A stretch of DNA of 64,000 nucleotides from contig NZ_JACHXL010000007.1 of assembly GCF_014192115.1 (NCBI RefSeq), positions 1 through 64,000 on the forward strand. Direction: 5' to 3'. Source of the DNA: Psychrobacter luti. Its GTDB lineage: Bacteria > Pseudomonadota > Gammaproteobacteria > Pseudomonadales > Moraxellaceae. Position numbers and translations under genes: made by a program. Below the pieces are notes generated by a model. The model was not told the origin of the DNA. It did not search any database and saw nothing but the letters and a program-made list of their open reading frames with translations. The stretch's first letter is position 1. The number at the start of each line of letters is the position of its first letter. Shown in pieces: positions 8,974 through 18,314 of this stretch.

Positions 8974-10202
8974 AGTGTCTGTTCCAGCTGCTCGTAAATT
9001 TTTTTATAACTTAATTCTGCAACATGGAGGTCTAATTCGGATTTAGCTCGCGCGCGTAGATTGGGCCCTCCCATCTTCTTAAGACTATCAAGTGAGGATA
9101 CGATATCAGATAGACTGTCAGGCTTATCTAAATCTATAACTGCACCTGCTTTTAGCCTAGCCGTCATATCATCTATGTCACCAATTCCAGCATTACTAAC
9201 GACAGGCAAACCTACCGCAAGCGCTTCGGCTATTTTAGTAGGTGAGCTTGCTATTTTTGAATAAGCAGGCTTAATGAAACTAAGCATTAAATCAGAGCAA
9301 CCTATATAAGAAGGCACTTGGTCACGTTTGGCTTCATGCACATGTATGCGCGTACGCAAATGTGACAAGCCAAGCGCAATTATTAATGCCTCATGTTCCT
9401 CTCGCCAATCCTTAGTAATCAATAAAAAGTGTACATCTTTTCGCTCAGTAGCTGCTTGGCCGAACAGTTGTAGCATTTCTTCTAACATATACCAAGTTCC
9501 CAAAGAACCTAAGTATGAGAGTACAAAAGCATTTTCAGGTAATCCTAGCTCCTTACGAGTAGCCATACGCTGCTTAGCAGTAGGTAGGATAAAATGCTCA
9601 AAGTCTGCACAGCAAGGAATCACTGAAATGGGAGCAGACATATCTGGTGACAGCTTGTATAGTTCAGGTACTACTCGTTCTGTAAGAGCCACAATATGAC
9701 TGGCGCTCAAAAGAAGACTACCCTCTACACGCTTATACAACTTAAATATTGAAGCATCAATACTGTTGTCTAGCTTCCAAATATCGCCATCTACTCTCTC
9801 GTCAACCCAGAGGCCGCGCATATCAAACAAGACCTTTACTCCGGTAAGCTTACGCAGTAATGCTCCAACCTGCATGGCTTGATAGCTACGACAATGGATC
9901 ACGCCAAAACGATGTTTAAACTGCAAATATAAAGCAACTTCATACATGCGAGACAAATCCCAAAGCTTGCCTAACCTACCGAAACGTGTCGTGAAAGACA
10001 AAGGTGTCCATCCTATGCCAGAACTAGCCAATTCTGCTTTTAATAACTCACCGCCTGCCTTAAAACGTGCAGGTTTTTCATAGCTTAAAATATGTAAAGG
10101 ACGAGGGTGCTGACGAATACTATGTAAATACGGTAGTATTTGGCTACCACCTAAAGGATCTAGCAAGCCATCATAAGAGATAAACAATACTGAGTTACTC
10201 AT
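8970..10202 (-). CDS. Glycosyltransferase family 4
   Basis: 410-residue GT-B enzyme. It starts with VLFISYDGLLDPLGGSQ, a glycine-rich acceptor-side loop common in GT4 enzymes, has VIHCRSYQAMQVG and LFDMRGLWVDER in the N-terminal domain, and a C-terminal donor domain around FVLSYLGSLGTWY and SPTKIAEALAVGLPVV. A GGAG lies 5 bases before the ATG. Likely cytoplasmic and adds one residue of the repeat unit. Donor and linkage cannot be predicted. Confidence 0.8.
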   Translation of the reverse strand: MSNSVLFISYDGLLDPLGGSQILPYLHSIRQHPRPLHILSYEKPARFKAGGELLKAELASSGIGWTPLSFTTRFGRLGKLWDLSRMYEVALYLQFKHRFGVIHCRSYQAMQVGALLRKLTGVKVLFDMRGLWVDERVDGDIWKLDNSIDASIFKLYKRVEGSLLLSASHIVALTERVVPELYKLSPDMSAPISVIPCCADFEHFILPTAKQRMATRKELGLPENAFVLSYLGSLGTWYMLEEMLQLFGQAATERKDVHFLLITKDWREEHEALIIALGLSHLRTRIHVHEAKRDQVPSYIGCSDLMLSFIKPAYSKIASSPTKIAEALAVGLPVVSNAGIGDIDDMTARLKAGAVIDLDKPDSLSDIVSSLDSLKKMGGPNLRARAKSELDLHVAELSYKKIYEQLEQTL

Positions 10203-10333
10203 AGATACTCCGTCATATTTTAGAGGTATGTAAAGCTAGCTATATTATGGTAATAAACACATAACGATAAAATTACACTAAAACCTTTCTCTTATAATAA
10301 ATTTATAAAAAAACTATAGCTTCAACATAATTT

Positions 10334-11287
10334 CTATATTAATAGAGCTCTTCTACCAAATGATTTGTACTTTGCCTCTTCCATACTACTGACATCAAAT
10401 GTAAATCTATTAAAAACACCGCTAGTAGCATCACTATACTTATCACCTACCAATAAAACACTCCGGAAACCGTATTCTTTAGCGAGGACTATCTGCTCAG
10501 CTGTGGCACTGCCATTTGGGAAACAATAAATATCGCAATCAAGTTGCAGGCTTTCTAAAAAATATTCTTTACATTTTTTTAGATCATTCAAAAAATATTC
10601 TTCGTCCTGGCTTTCCATCGATAAATGTTCAAAGGAGTGAGCGCCAATTTCATGTATTGGAGATATCTGCATGATATCTTTTTTAGTCATTACTGAAGCA
10701 CAAAGGAACTCTGGATAGTTTAGTAGAAATTTTAGTAACTCAGCCCTGCAAGGTATAAATTCAGCTTCAGGAAGGTATTTAATAAGAAAAGATGCTTTTG
10801 TACCTAGCTTATATCGATCAATATTATTGACGTCTATTTCCAAAGGTATTTTTTTTAGAAGTTCAGTAGGTGCCTTCCCAATAAAATCCTGTATCAAAAC
10901 ATTTACAGGGGGCAAGCCTGTTTCGATACAATAAGGGATTACATTTTGATTGACTCGAACATCATACTTTTCCAGTATAGGCACTGCATAATTTATAAAA
11001 TCTTTATAACCATCGTCAAATGATAAGATTAATTTAGGTTTTTTCGTTTTTATTTTTTCAAAATCCCCAAACAAACAAATATGAAACTCTTTCTTTAGAT
11101 AACTAATTAGCTCATCAAAAAGCCATGGGCTTATTGCTTTATAAGCACTACCTGTATCGGGTGACACTCTATGCAAGTTAAGAACTGTTACTATGTTATC
11201 TTTAACCAAAATTTTTTTTCTAGATTCCAACCTTGTCTGTTTTGCTAATATAGAAAATATTATTTTTTTAAACAATCTATCTCCCAT
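10334..11287 (-). CDS. Polysaccharide deacetylase (NodB-fold) family protein
   Basis: Carbohydrate esterase 4 fold. LSFDDGYKDF gives the metal/catalytic Asp pair (Asp91, Asp92) and HSFEH gives the metal-binding His217 and His221; CFPNG near residue 255 fits the following motif. Start at 11287 is used because an AGGA lies 10 bases upstream; an in-frame TTG at 11341 would add 18 residues but has no binding site. No signal peptide is evident, so it may act on a cytoplasmic lipid-linked sugar, for example removing an N-acetyl group. Base composition here is strongly AT-rich compared with flanking housekeeping genes. Confidence 0.78.
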   Translation of the reverse strand: MGDRLFKKIIFSILAKQTRLESRKKILVKDNIVTVLNLHRVSPDTGSAYKAISPWLFDELISYLKKEFHICLFGDFEKIKTKKPKLILSFDDGYKDFINYAVPILEKYDVRVNQNVIPYCIETGLPPVNVLIQDFIGKAPTELLKKIPLEIDVNNIDRYKLGTKASFLIKYLPEAEFIPCRAELLKFLLNYPEFLCASVMTKKDIMQISPIHEIGAHSFEHLSMESQDEEYFLNDLKKCKEYFLESLQLDCDIYCFPNGSATAEQIVLAKEYGFRSVLLVGDKYSDATSGVFNRFTFDVSSMEEAKYKSFGRRALLI

Positions 11288-11435
11288 AACATCACGATCC
11301 TTTGTCTTTAAAAAATCTATAATTATTAAATACAACTTCAAAACACTAGTTTTTTATAATTAAATTGGAGCAATGCAATAATTATATGAAAATAGAACAG
11401 CCATATATATTAGTAATTATTACCTAATACAAAAT

Positions 11436-13307
11436 CTATCTACTAAATTTATTGGAATCTATGTTTTCTGAAAACCACATTTGGAATATTAGTAAGACCC
11501 AAACCTTGTTATCATCGTTTTTTTTCGCATAAAATGCTTCTAATAATTTTGATATGTAACCATAGTCAAAGATACTATATTTTTTTATTAACTCTTCACC
11601 TAAGTATTGGTCTATAAGATACTTAAGATCTTCTCGGAGCCAATCATTTAATGGTATACCAAAACCTTGTTTCTTCCTAAGAAATAGCTCTTCAGGAATA
11701 TAACGACCTAGAATAATTTTTAATATATCTTTATTTTCTTTATAAGAAACTGGTAAGCTTGCAGCAAATTCAATTATCTTATGGTCAAGTAAGGGTTCTC
11801 GTCCTTCTAAAGACGCACTCATTGTCGACCTATCTATTTTAACCATTAAGTCATCAGGCAAATAACCCTTAAAATCTGAAATCATCATTTTTTCTAAGTT
11901 CGATGTAGTAGCAGGTATATCTTTAGAGAAAAAATAACCTTCTCTTATTAAGCCCTTAATCTCATCTTTTGAAAATACAGAATTTGCAACTTTGAAAGTA
12001 TTCACGATATCATCATGATCTAGCATATTTTTAAATTTTATAACTCTACTGTACAATTTTCCATCAAATTTATTTTGTATAAAAATAGGAACGGGAAATA
12101 TATTAGATATTTTTCTTAATGTTTTTCTAAATGGAACTCTAGATAGAAGTTTAAACCTTTTTTCCATAAGCATGTAGCTTGGGTATCCACAAAATAATTC
12201 ATCACCACCATCGCCAGAAAGTACGACCGACACCTGTTTTTTTGCAAGCTCAGAAACCAAGACAGTTGGTATAGCCGAGATATCTGCAAACGGCTCATCG
12301 AATATCTTTGGTAACTTCATTATAATTTCTAAAGCATCTTCTTTCTTACAAATAAGTTCGGTATGATTTGTACCTAAATACCCTGCAATATCTTTAGCAT
12401 AATTAGATTCATCGAAGCTTTTATCTTCAAAACCAATAGTAAAAGTATTTATAGGTATCTTGCTATTTTTTTGGACAATAGCTGCTACTAAAGAGCTGTC
12501 TATTCCACCACTAAGAAAAATACCTACAGGAACATCTGCTATCATTCGTAAGTTAAAGGCTTCTGTTATAGTAGACTCTAGATCATCTACAACATTCTCT
12601 GCCGCAATTTGATTCTCATAGAAATCATCAATACTCCAGTAGCACTCTTTTACCAAATACTTTGAAACAATATCATATTTTAAATAATGTCCAGGAAGAA
12701 GCTTTTGTACATTTTTAAATATTGTTTTTGGAGCTTGAATATAGCCAAACTGAAGATAAGAAGATACAGCTTCGAAATCTATGTCTTTATTGAAATCAGG
12801 ATAATTCATAAGAGGTTTCAATTCACTTGAAAACTTGAATGCATCATCTGTTAAGGAATAATACAAAGGTTTTACACCTACACGATCCCGAAAAATTACA
12901 ATATCTTTTTGTTCAGAATCGTAAATCGCAAATGCAAACATACCTCTAAACTTATGTACGCAATGTATTCCCCATAAATGATATGATTTTAAAATCACTT
13001 CAGTGTCAGTATTGGAGTCAAATGAGTAACCATTTAATATTAGTTCTTGTCGTATATGCTTGAAATTGTAAACCTCTCCATTGTATATAATAGCTAGGTG
13101 TTCATAGAGCATAGGCTGGTGACCATTAGAACTGATGTCTATTATCGAAAGCCTTCTATGTCCTAGAAATATAGAGCACGAGTCTAAAGAAAAAACATCT
13201 AAACCCTCATCGTCTGGGCCACGGTGTTTCAAGCTATTTAACATCTCCGTAAATAAACTCGTATTTATATTCTTTTTATAATCAACAACCCCTAATAATC
13301 CACACAT
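11436..13307 (-). CDS. asnB: Glutamine-hydrolysing asparagine synthase-like amidotransferase (second copy)
   Basis: 623-residue enzyme with the same layout as the copy at 5560-7518: Cys2 nucleophile (MCGLLGV), RGPDDEG, the YNGEVYN segment, the PP-loop LSGGIDSS and a C-terminal LRKKQGFGIPL region. The two copies differ at many positions and in codon bias (this one is AT-rich), so they are not a recent duplication. Its start overlaps the stop of the upstream glycosyltransferase as TAATG. Probably amidates a second acidic position or a different sugar of the polymer; this is inferred from context only. Confidence 0.83.
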   Translation of the reverse strand: MCGLLGVVDYKKNINTSLFTEMLNSLKHRGPDDEGLDVFSLDSCSIFLGHRRLSIIDISSNGHQPMLYEHLAIIYNGEVYNFKHIRQELILNGYSFDSNTDTEVILKSYHLWGIHCVHKFRGMFAFAIYDSEQKDIVIFRDRVGVKPLYYSLTDDAFKFSSELKPLMNYPDFNKDIDFEAVSSYLQFGYIQAPKTIFKNVQKLLPGHYLKYDIVSKYLVKECYWSIDDFYENQIAAENVVDDLESTITEAFNLRMIADVPVGIFLSGGIDSSLVAAIVQKNSKIPINTFTIGFEDKSFDESNYAKDIAGYLGTNHTELICKKEDALEIIMKLPKIFDEPFADISAIPTVLVSELAKKQVSVVLSGDGGDELFCGYPSYMLMEKRFKLLSRVPFRKTLRKISNIFPVPIFIQNKFDGKLYSRVIKFKNMLDHDDIVNTFKVANSVFSKDEIKGLIREGYFFSKDIPATTSNLEKMMISDFKGYLPDDLMVKIDRSTMSASLEGREPLLDHKIIEFAASLPVSYKENKDILKIILGRYIPEELFLRKKQGFGIPLNDWLREDLKYLIDQYLGEELIKKYSIFDYGYISKLLEAFYAKKNDDNKVWVLLIFQMWFSENIDSNKFSR

Positions 13308-14392
13308 TATTTAAAAGCCTCGATATATTGCTTCGCAATTTTATCCACTGAAAAATCAGCCGCACGACTCTTTAAAGCATTTTTATCATGTGTATTATTA
13401 ATAGATTTACACATAGCTTTAGCTAAAGCGCTAACGTCACCAACTGGTACTAATATTCCATACTTTCCATTTTCAAGAATTTCTTTTGGCCCTGACTTGC
13501 AGTCGGTAGAAACAACTGGGGTACCCACACTCATTGCTTCAATCAATACATTACCAAATCCTTCGCAGTTAGATGAAAGTACTAACAAGTCAGATGAGGC
13601 TATCCATGCAGAAGGTCTTCTACTAAAGCCTGCAAAGTCAACTCGTTCAGCTATATCTAAATTTATAGCTAAAGCTTCTAAATCAGCTAATAAATCTCCC
13701 TGCCCCAATATCGTTAGGTAAGCATCTTCTTTTTTAAGAAGATGGGAAAATGCTTCTAGCAGCGATGGGTAATCTTTTTCCTTTTTCAAAGCGCCAACAG
13801 CGATTATTTTTTTGCCTTTATAATTTTTCCAATTCCTAAAGCCTTCCTCTTTTAGGCAAAGATCTGTATTGATTTCTACAGGATTAGATATAACTGTAAT
13901 ACTTTTACGTCTTAGCCCACCTAGTCCGCACAAATCGTCAGCTACACCATCAGATACGGCAACTATCGCGTCAGCAAAAGGATAAACCAAACTTAAACTA
14001 TATTTAAAAAACCAGCGCGTTGATCTTTTTTTCATCAAAGGAGCTTGAGAAAAGGTGGTATGATCTGAGACTAAAACCGAGCCAGATAGTTTCGCTGACT
14101 TGAATGCAACAACTGCCAATAAAGTCAAAGGCCACATCGATGCTAATACCACATCCGGCTTTTCACTTTTAAAATATTTTAATAAGGGCTTAAACACATA
14201 ACGTATGCGATCTGCTTTCAAGTCTACGATTCGAATTTGGCTGTTTAGCTCTAATAAGAATTCTCCCTGAGCTTTACTCAAGACCATATCAACTTTAAAA
14301 CCTTGTTTGATAAACTCGTTAGCTAGCAAAAGAGCTACCTTTTCTGCTCCGCCACACCGAAGATCTGGTAAAAAAAACGCAATTTTTTTCAT
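13307..14392 (-). CDS. Glycosyltransferase family 4
   Basis: 361 residues. N-terminal FFLPDLRCGGAEKVALLLANE is the classic GGAE loop of GT4 enzymes; the donor domain shows KIIAVGALKKEKDYPSLLEAF and the EX7E motif in CEGFGNVLIEAMSVGTPVV. Stop codon overlaps the AsnB start downstream. No convincing ribosome binding site precedes the ATG. It belongs to the AT-rich middle part of the polysaccharide locus. Specificity unknown. Confidence 0.84.
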   Translation of the reverse strand: MKKIAFFLPDLRCGGAEKVALLLANEFIKQGFKVDMVLSKAQGEFLLELNSQIRIVDLKADRIRYVFKPLLKYFKSEKPDVVLASMWPLTLLAVVAFKSAKLSGSVLVSDHTTFSQAPLMKKRSTRWFFKYSLSLVYPFADAIVAVSDGVADDLCGLGGLRRKSITVISNPVEINTDLCLKEEGFRNWKNYKGKKIIAVGALKKEKDYPSLLEAFSHLLKKEDAYLTILGQGDLLADLEALAINLDIAERVDFAGFSRRPSAWIASSDLLVLSSNCEGFGNVLIEAMSVGTPVVSTDCKSGPKEILENGKYGILVPVGDVSALAKAMCKSINNTHDKNALKSRAADFSVDKIAKQYIEAFK

Positions 14393-14537
14393 TATTATTT
14401 AGCCTTTTTTAAGCAGATTATTGTCTAACAAAAAATGTTATATATTTTCCTTCGTATTCATAGAAATACTTTCTATAACTCGTATAGTCTTACTTATTAA
14501 AATAGCTTATAAAAAACTACTTTTTTAATGCCATTAA

Positions 14538-15437
14538 TCAAACTTCAGAAAGCAAGTCAATAAATCTGATATGCTCATTACCTTTTAAGGAATAAGAAAC
14601 GGTTGTGTCAATATGGTATACGGTTAATTCGTTATTATTAGTACTCTGTATATGCTTTAATACTGCTTCTGCAGGACTATGCAATTTAACTGCTTTTTTA
14701 TTTTCAAACCAACTCTCTTCCCGCGGATGCATGATATACAACCCAACATCATCAATGATTTTCATTATATTTTTTTTAAGCTTTATTTGCTGCCTAATAC
14801 TGAAATCTTGAAAAGCGGTTCCTAACAAAATAGTATTAGTGTTCATCAACAATTTATCTAAATCCCTGCTATCTAACAGTTCACTCCAATCCCAATCAAG
14901 ATTGACTACCCTATCTTTTTCTACGATATTATCTAAATTAGGGAAAACGGTGTAATGACGCTTGGTTCTACCTCTTAAATACTTAGCTCCTCCACTAGGG
15001 AAAACCATTTTAGAAATAAATCCTTTAATTCCTTTTCTAGCGAGAGCTGTCTCATCAAAATACTTTGAAGACTGAATCACATTATATGAACCATCATCGA
15101 ATGTATTAACTTCCAAACTAGGAAAAAATCTATTTGAAAGCGCGAAAGGATAGCTATCAATTACCGCTAAAAACACTTTACCGTTAGTTATAGATGCCAT
15201 TAACTGTGTCAAAAAAAACTTTGTAAAATTGACCGAAATTTTACTACTGCAAAATACATTTATAGTAAAAAATGCATTCTTCCTAATCCTTTTATAAGTA
15301 GTATAATATTCAGAATCATCTTCATATTTATTATCAAGATAACAAAATACTAAGATATATTTACTTATATCCTCTACATTTATTATTTTTTCAACAATTA
15401 AAGACTGTAGTCTAGTTCTTACGATAAACACATTCAT
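14538..15437 (-). CDS. Candidate nonulosonic acid transferase (bacterial sialyltransferase-like, GT52-type)
   Basis: 299 residues, not obviously like the GT4 genes around it. It contains FDDGSYN (Asp114-Asp115-Gly116), MHPREE (His237-Pro238) and an SPAEAVL segment (254-260). DDG and HP are the two short motifs shared by bacterial sialyltransferase families such as GT52, where they hold the general base and bind CMP. It lies 55 bases downstream of pseI, at the end of the nonulosonate synthesis module, so a CMP-pseudaminate transferase is a sensible prediction. The rest of the sequence is too diverged to be sure. The flanking spacers are short and AT-rich. Confidence 0.6.
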   Translation of the reverse strand: MNVFIVRTRLQSLIVEKIINVEDISKYILVFCYLDNKYEDDSEYYTTYKRIRKNAFFTINVFCSSKISVNFTKFFLTQLMASITNGKVFLAVIDSYPFALSNRFFPSLEVNTFDDGSYNVIQSSKYFDETALARKGIKGFISKMVFPSGGAKYLRGRTKRHYTVFPNLDNIVEKDRVVNLDWDWSELLDSRDLDKLLMNTNTILLGTAFQDFSIRQQIKLKKNIMKIIDDVGLYIMHPREESWFENKKAVKLHSPAEAVLKHIQSTNNNELTVYHIDTTVSYSLKGNEHIRFIDLLSEV

Positions 15438-15492
15438 CTTATATACTCCAATATATTTAATCGTTCGATCGTCCTACCTATATTCTTACAAT

Positions 15493-16554
15493 CTATTCAA
15501 ACAATCCTTCTACAGTATCCCTAGTAAGAGCAGTGCTGGCATTTACGTTCCGTGTTACCTTTTTACCTATCACTTCATGCAGATATTTTGGCGCTAAACC
15601 AAATCCAGGACGCACACTGCGTACAGAATCTTCAGTGATGGTATCGCCTTCCTTCATATCTTGTATAAAGTACAATGAGCGTCGAAACTTAGTGTTGGTT
15701 TTTTCGCTGGCTTTTCGGTTGTAATCTACCTGCCCCAGCGCCTGCCAAGCTGTTTTGGTATCACGGCACAAGGCGGCCAAATCTGCAGGCTCTAATGAAA
15801 AACTGTCATCAGGTCCGCCACCATTACGATCAAGGGTGAAATGCTTTTCGATGATAGAGGCTCCAAGGGCGACACTTGTGATTGCTGTGGTATTATCAAG
15901 AGTGTGATCAGATAAGCCTGTCACTAGCCCAAACCGCTCTATCATATCTGCAATAGTACGCAGGTTATAATCGGCAGCAGGCGCTGGGTAACCACTGACA
16001 CAGTGCAAAATAGCAAGCTCCTTACAGCCGCCTACACGTGCAGCATCTATCGCTTCTTCTATCTCCTCAGCACTGGCCATACCAGTAGATATAATCATCG
16101 GCTTGCCAGTGCTAGCAACGTACTTAATCAATGCTAAGTCAACTGCTTCAAAAGAAGCTATTTTGTATGCAGGTGCTCCTAGATCCTCGAGTAGATCTAC
16201 AGCGGTGCTGTCAAAAGGGGAGCTAAATATCGTAATACCTAACTGACGAGCATAATCGAACAGTGGCTTATGCCAGTCCCAAGGGGTATGAGCCCACTCG
16301 TACAAATCATATAAAGTACGTCCAGCCCATAAACCATCTGAAATTTGAAAATCCGGCAAGTCTGACTTTAAAGTAATCGTATCAGGCCTGTACGTTTGCA
16401 TTTTAATGGCGTCAGCACCGGCGCGTTTAGCCTCTTCTATAATACGCAGAGCTATATCAAGTTGGCCATTATGGTTTGCCGACATCTCAGCAATGATATA
16501 AGGGGCTTGATTACGACCTATGATGCGACCATCAATATGAATATTATTTGTCAT
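15493..16554 (-). CDS. pseI: Pseudaminic acid synthase
   Basis: 353-residue NeuB-family enzyme that condenses the 6-deoxy-AltdiNAc-type sugar with phosphoenolpyruvate. The N-terminal TIM barrel has AEMSANHNGQL, ADAIKMQTY and PFDSTAVDLLEDLGAPAYKIAS, and the C-terminal antifreeze-like (SAF) domain starts near residue 290 (RRSLYFIQDMKEGDTI). AEMSANHNG and the QTYRPDTIT segment resemble PseI more than sialate (NeuB) or legionaminate synthases. It overlaps the upstream formyltransferase-like gene by 11 bases. Confidence 0.88.
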   Translation of the reverse strand: MTNNIHIDGRIIGRNQAPYIIAEMSANHNGQLDIALRIIEEAKRAGADAIKMQTYRPDTITLKSDLPDFQISDGLWAGRTLYDLYEWAHTPWDWHKPLFDYARQLGITIFSSPFDSTAVDLLEDLGAPAYKIASFEAVDLALIKYVASTGKPMIISTGMASAEEIEEAIDAARVGGCKELAILHCVSGYPAPAADYNLRTIADMIERFGLVTGLSDHTLDNTTAITSVALGASIIEKHFTLDRNGGGPDDSFSLEPADLAALCRDTKTAWQALGQVDYNRKASEKTNTKFRRSLYFIQDMKEGDTITEDSVRSVRPGFGLAPKYLHEVIGKKVTRNVNASTALTRDTVEGLFE

Positions 16555-17191
16555 TTACCTTCTCCAAAATAATCTTATATCTCTCTCCATACATATCTAT
16601 ATGCGCAGGAAATCGATCAGGATCACAGACTCGAATTTTATCAAACTGACTCTCAATACTTTTAGAGGGATCAATTGCACTATCATCTGGTGTCCGCCTT
16701 GGATAATACGTCGGTTTTATATTTGGATCTTGTGGCTTAGGTAAGACACTATTAAAGTTACTAACCGCAAAACCTATCAACTCAATCTCTTTTTCAAATA
16801 ACTGAGCATTAATCTCATCCCATAGGGCATGTTTGGGTACTTGAAAATTTAATTTTTTCCATATTTTGCCGCTATCTACCTCATCATTAGCCTCTAGCAG
16901 TGTCAGAGCTATCTCCTCCTTACCTTCTATAATGCTCCATATATGAGGGCTCCAGCCTCTACCTCTTGGTAAGTCACTGGCATGCAGTACCAAGCAGCTA
17001 ATATAAGCCTTGCGCTCTTGACTACTTATAATCTCTGTACAGGAAACGAGAAATAATATGTCACCTCCAGACAGATCCTTTTTCCGACGCACTAGCTCTA
17101 TCTCATGTTTACTATTGTTCTTTTTTATCCATGCATATAGATAGTCATTGACAGGGTGTCTAGGATTACTACATAAGAAGCTGATTTTCAT
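16544..17191 (-). CDS. Formyltransferase-like protein in place of PseH
   Basis: 215 residues. The segment LHASDLPRGRGWSP (69-82), then EVDSGKIW (104-111), matches the folate-dependent formyltransferase fold of Fmt/ArnA-type enzymes: His70 and Asp106 correspond to the catalytic His and Asp. The Asn that usually lies two residues before that His is Val here, so catalysis may differ. AGAGGA lies 9 bases before the start. Gene order pseG - this gene - pseI with overlaps, and absence of a GNAT-type PseH anywhere in the locus, suggest it N-formylates the 4-amino-altrose intermediate, giving a 7-N-formyl pseudaminate. 10-formyl-THF would be the donor. The sugar is inferred; the fold is seen. Confidence 0.72.
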   Translation of the reverse strand: MKISFLCSNPRHPVNDYLYAWIKKNNSKHEIELVRRKKDLSGGDILFLVSCTEIISSQERKAYISCLVLHASDLPRGRGWSPHIWSIIEGKEEIALTLLEANDEVDSGKIWKKLNFQVPKHALWDEINAQLFEKEIELIGFAVSNFNSVLPKPQDPNIKPTYYPRRTPDDSAIDPSKSIESQFDKIRVCDPDRFPAHIDMYGERYKIILEKVNDK

Positions 17192-17207
17192 AGCGTTTCC
17201 TCTAGAG

Positions 17208-18314
17208 CTATCGGAGTAAAACTTTAGATAACCGTGTTGTTCCTACTCCATCAGTAACCGTGCTGGCTACCCTACTCATTGCTCTCATTTTAGGTACGGC
17301 TGAAGCTATACATTGTTCAAGTGCTAATGGTTCAGCTTCTAGCTTATTTACATTAAAGGTCAATGCGGCTCCTACATCCTCCAACACGTTAGCAATAACC
17401 TGTTGGTTATCCGCTAGAACCAGCATAATAGTTGGCAGCCCCAAACAGCATCTCTCCCATGATGTTGACCCTGCGGCGCCGATAGCCAAATCACTATTGG
17501 CCATTATCTCAGCCATATTATCTACCCCTACCTTTACTACCGTACGCCACTGCATTATTGCGGCTTGTTGTTTTACGGCTTCAATCCATGGTGATGTTGC
17601 GCCCATAACGATGGTAATTGAACAGTGATCAGGTAGAGATTTCGTTTGCAGTCTTTTCAGGATTTTGGTTGTAATATTATCCTTATCAACCCCACCTAAA
17701 TTAATCAAAATACTTGCCAATTTATTATGCTGACGCCGCTCTAAGCTGTAGCTTCGCCACTCTGCAAATTCAGGCCTGAGTAACGCATAGTCAGATCCAC
17801 ATAGCAATTCACAACCTTCATTAACATAGGCTGCATAGTCATGAGGCTCACGCCCAAAGTTTTGATTAAGTAAAATGTCACAATCATGCTTTCGATCTGC
17901 CAAATCATCGATAACCATTAGCTTGGTACAATATGGTTGCAGTCTTTTTTCCCAACTCTCATCTAGCGCATAATGATCAACGATTAACCAATCAGGTTGT
18001 ATCGCTTTTACTATCGAGATACTTAATTCCGCATCTCTGTGTTGTGTACTAGCCAGCCAATCAGCGTGAACAAGTGTAGCCTTACTTTCTGACTCAATAC
18101 ATAAGTCATGCTCTAAAGGGAGCGTATACACTTGATACCCACGCTGTTGTAAAACCTCAATCAAACTTCCATCATGCTGACGGCATATAAAAAAACTCTC
18201 AGCTCCTTGCCTAGATAGCTCATCAGCTAAAGTCAAGCAACGCATCACATGACCAGATCCTATCTGAATAGAAGCATCACAACGAAAGACAATCTTGCAC
18301 TCTTTTGCTTTCAT
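17208..18314 (-). CDS. pseG: UDP-2,4-diamido-2,4,6-trideoxy-altrose hydrolase
   Basis: 368 residues; GT-B-fold hydrolase that removes UDP from the activated altrose derivative before PseI acts. Recognisable segments are FRCDASIQIGSGHVMRCLTLA near the N-terminus (with the catalytic-type GHVMR His), DWLIVDHYALDESWE, MVIDDLADR and, in the C-terminal domain, INLGGVDKDN and AIGAAGSTSWERCCLGLP. The start overlaps the pseF stop by 4 bases (ATGA). Confidence 0.9.
   Translation of the reverse strand: MKAKECKIVFRCDASIQIGSGHVMRCLTLADELSRQGAESFFICRQHDGSLIEVLQQRGYQVYTLPLEHDLCIESESKATLVHADWLASTQHRDAELSISIVKAIQPDWLIVDHYALDESWEKRLQPYCTKLMVIDDLADRKHDCDILLNQNFGREPHDYAAYVNEGCELLCGSDYALLRPEFAEWRSYSLERRQHNKLASILINLGGVDKDNITTKILKRLQTKSLPDHCSITIVMGATSPWIEAVKQQAAIMQWRTVVKVGVDNMAEIMANSDLAIGAAGSTSWERCCLGLPTIMLVLADNQQVIANVLEDVGAALTFNVNKLEAEPLALEQCIASAVPKMRAMSRVASTVTDGVGTTRLSKVLLR

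Noticed and set aside
9328-9699. 123-codon plus-strand frame opposite the GT4 gene
   Set aside because: Antisense shadow; Ser/Cys-rich composition without domain features.
5560-13307. Two asnB genes as a recent duplication or assembly artefact
   Set aside because: The copies differ throughout in protein sequence and base composition.
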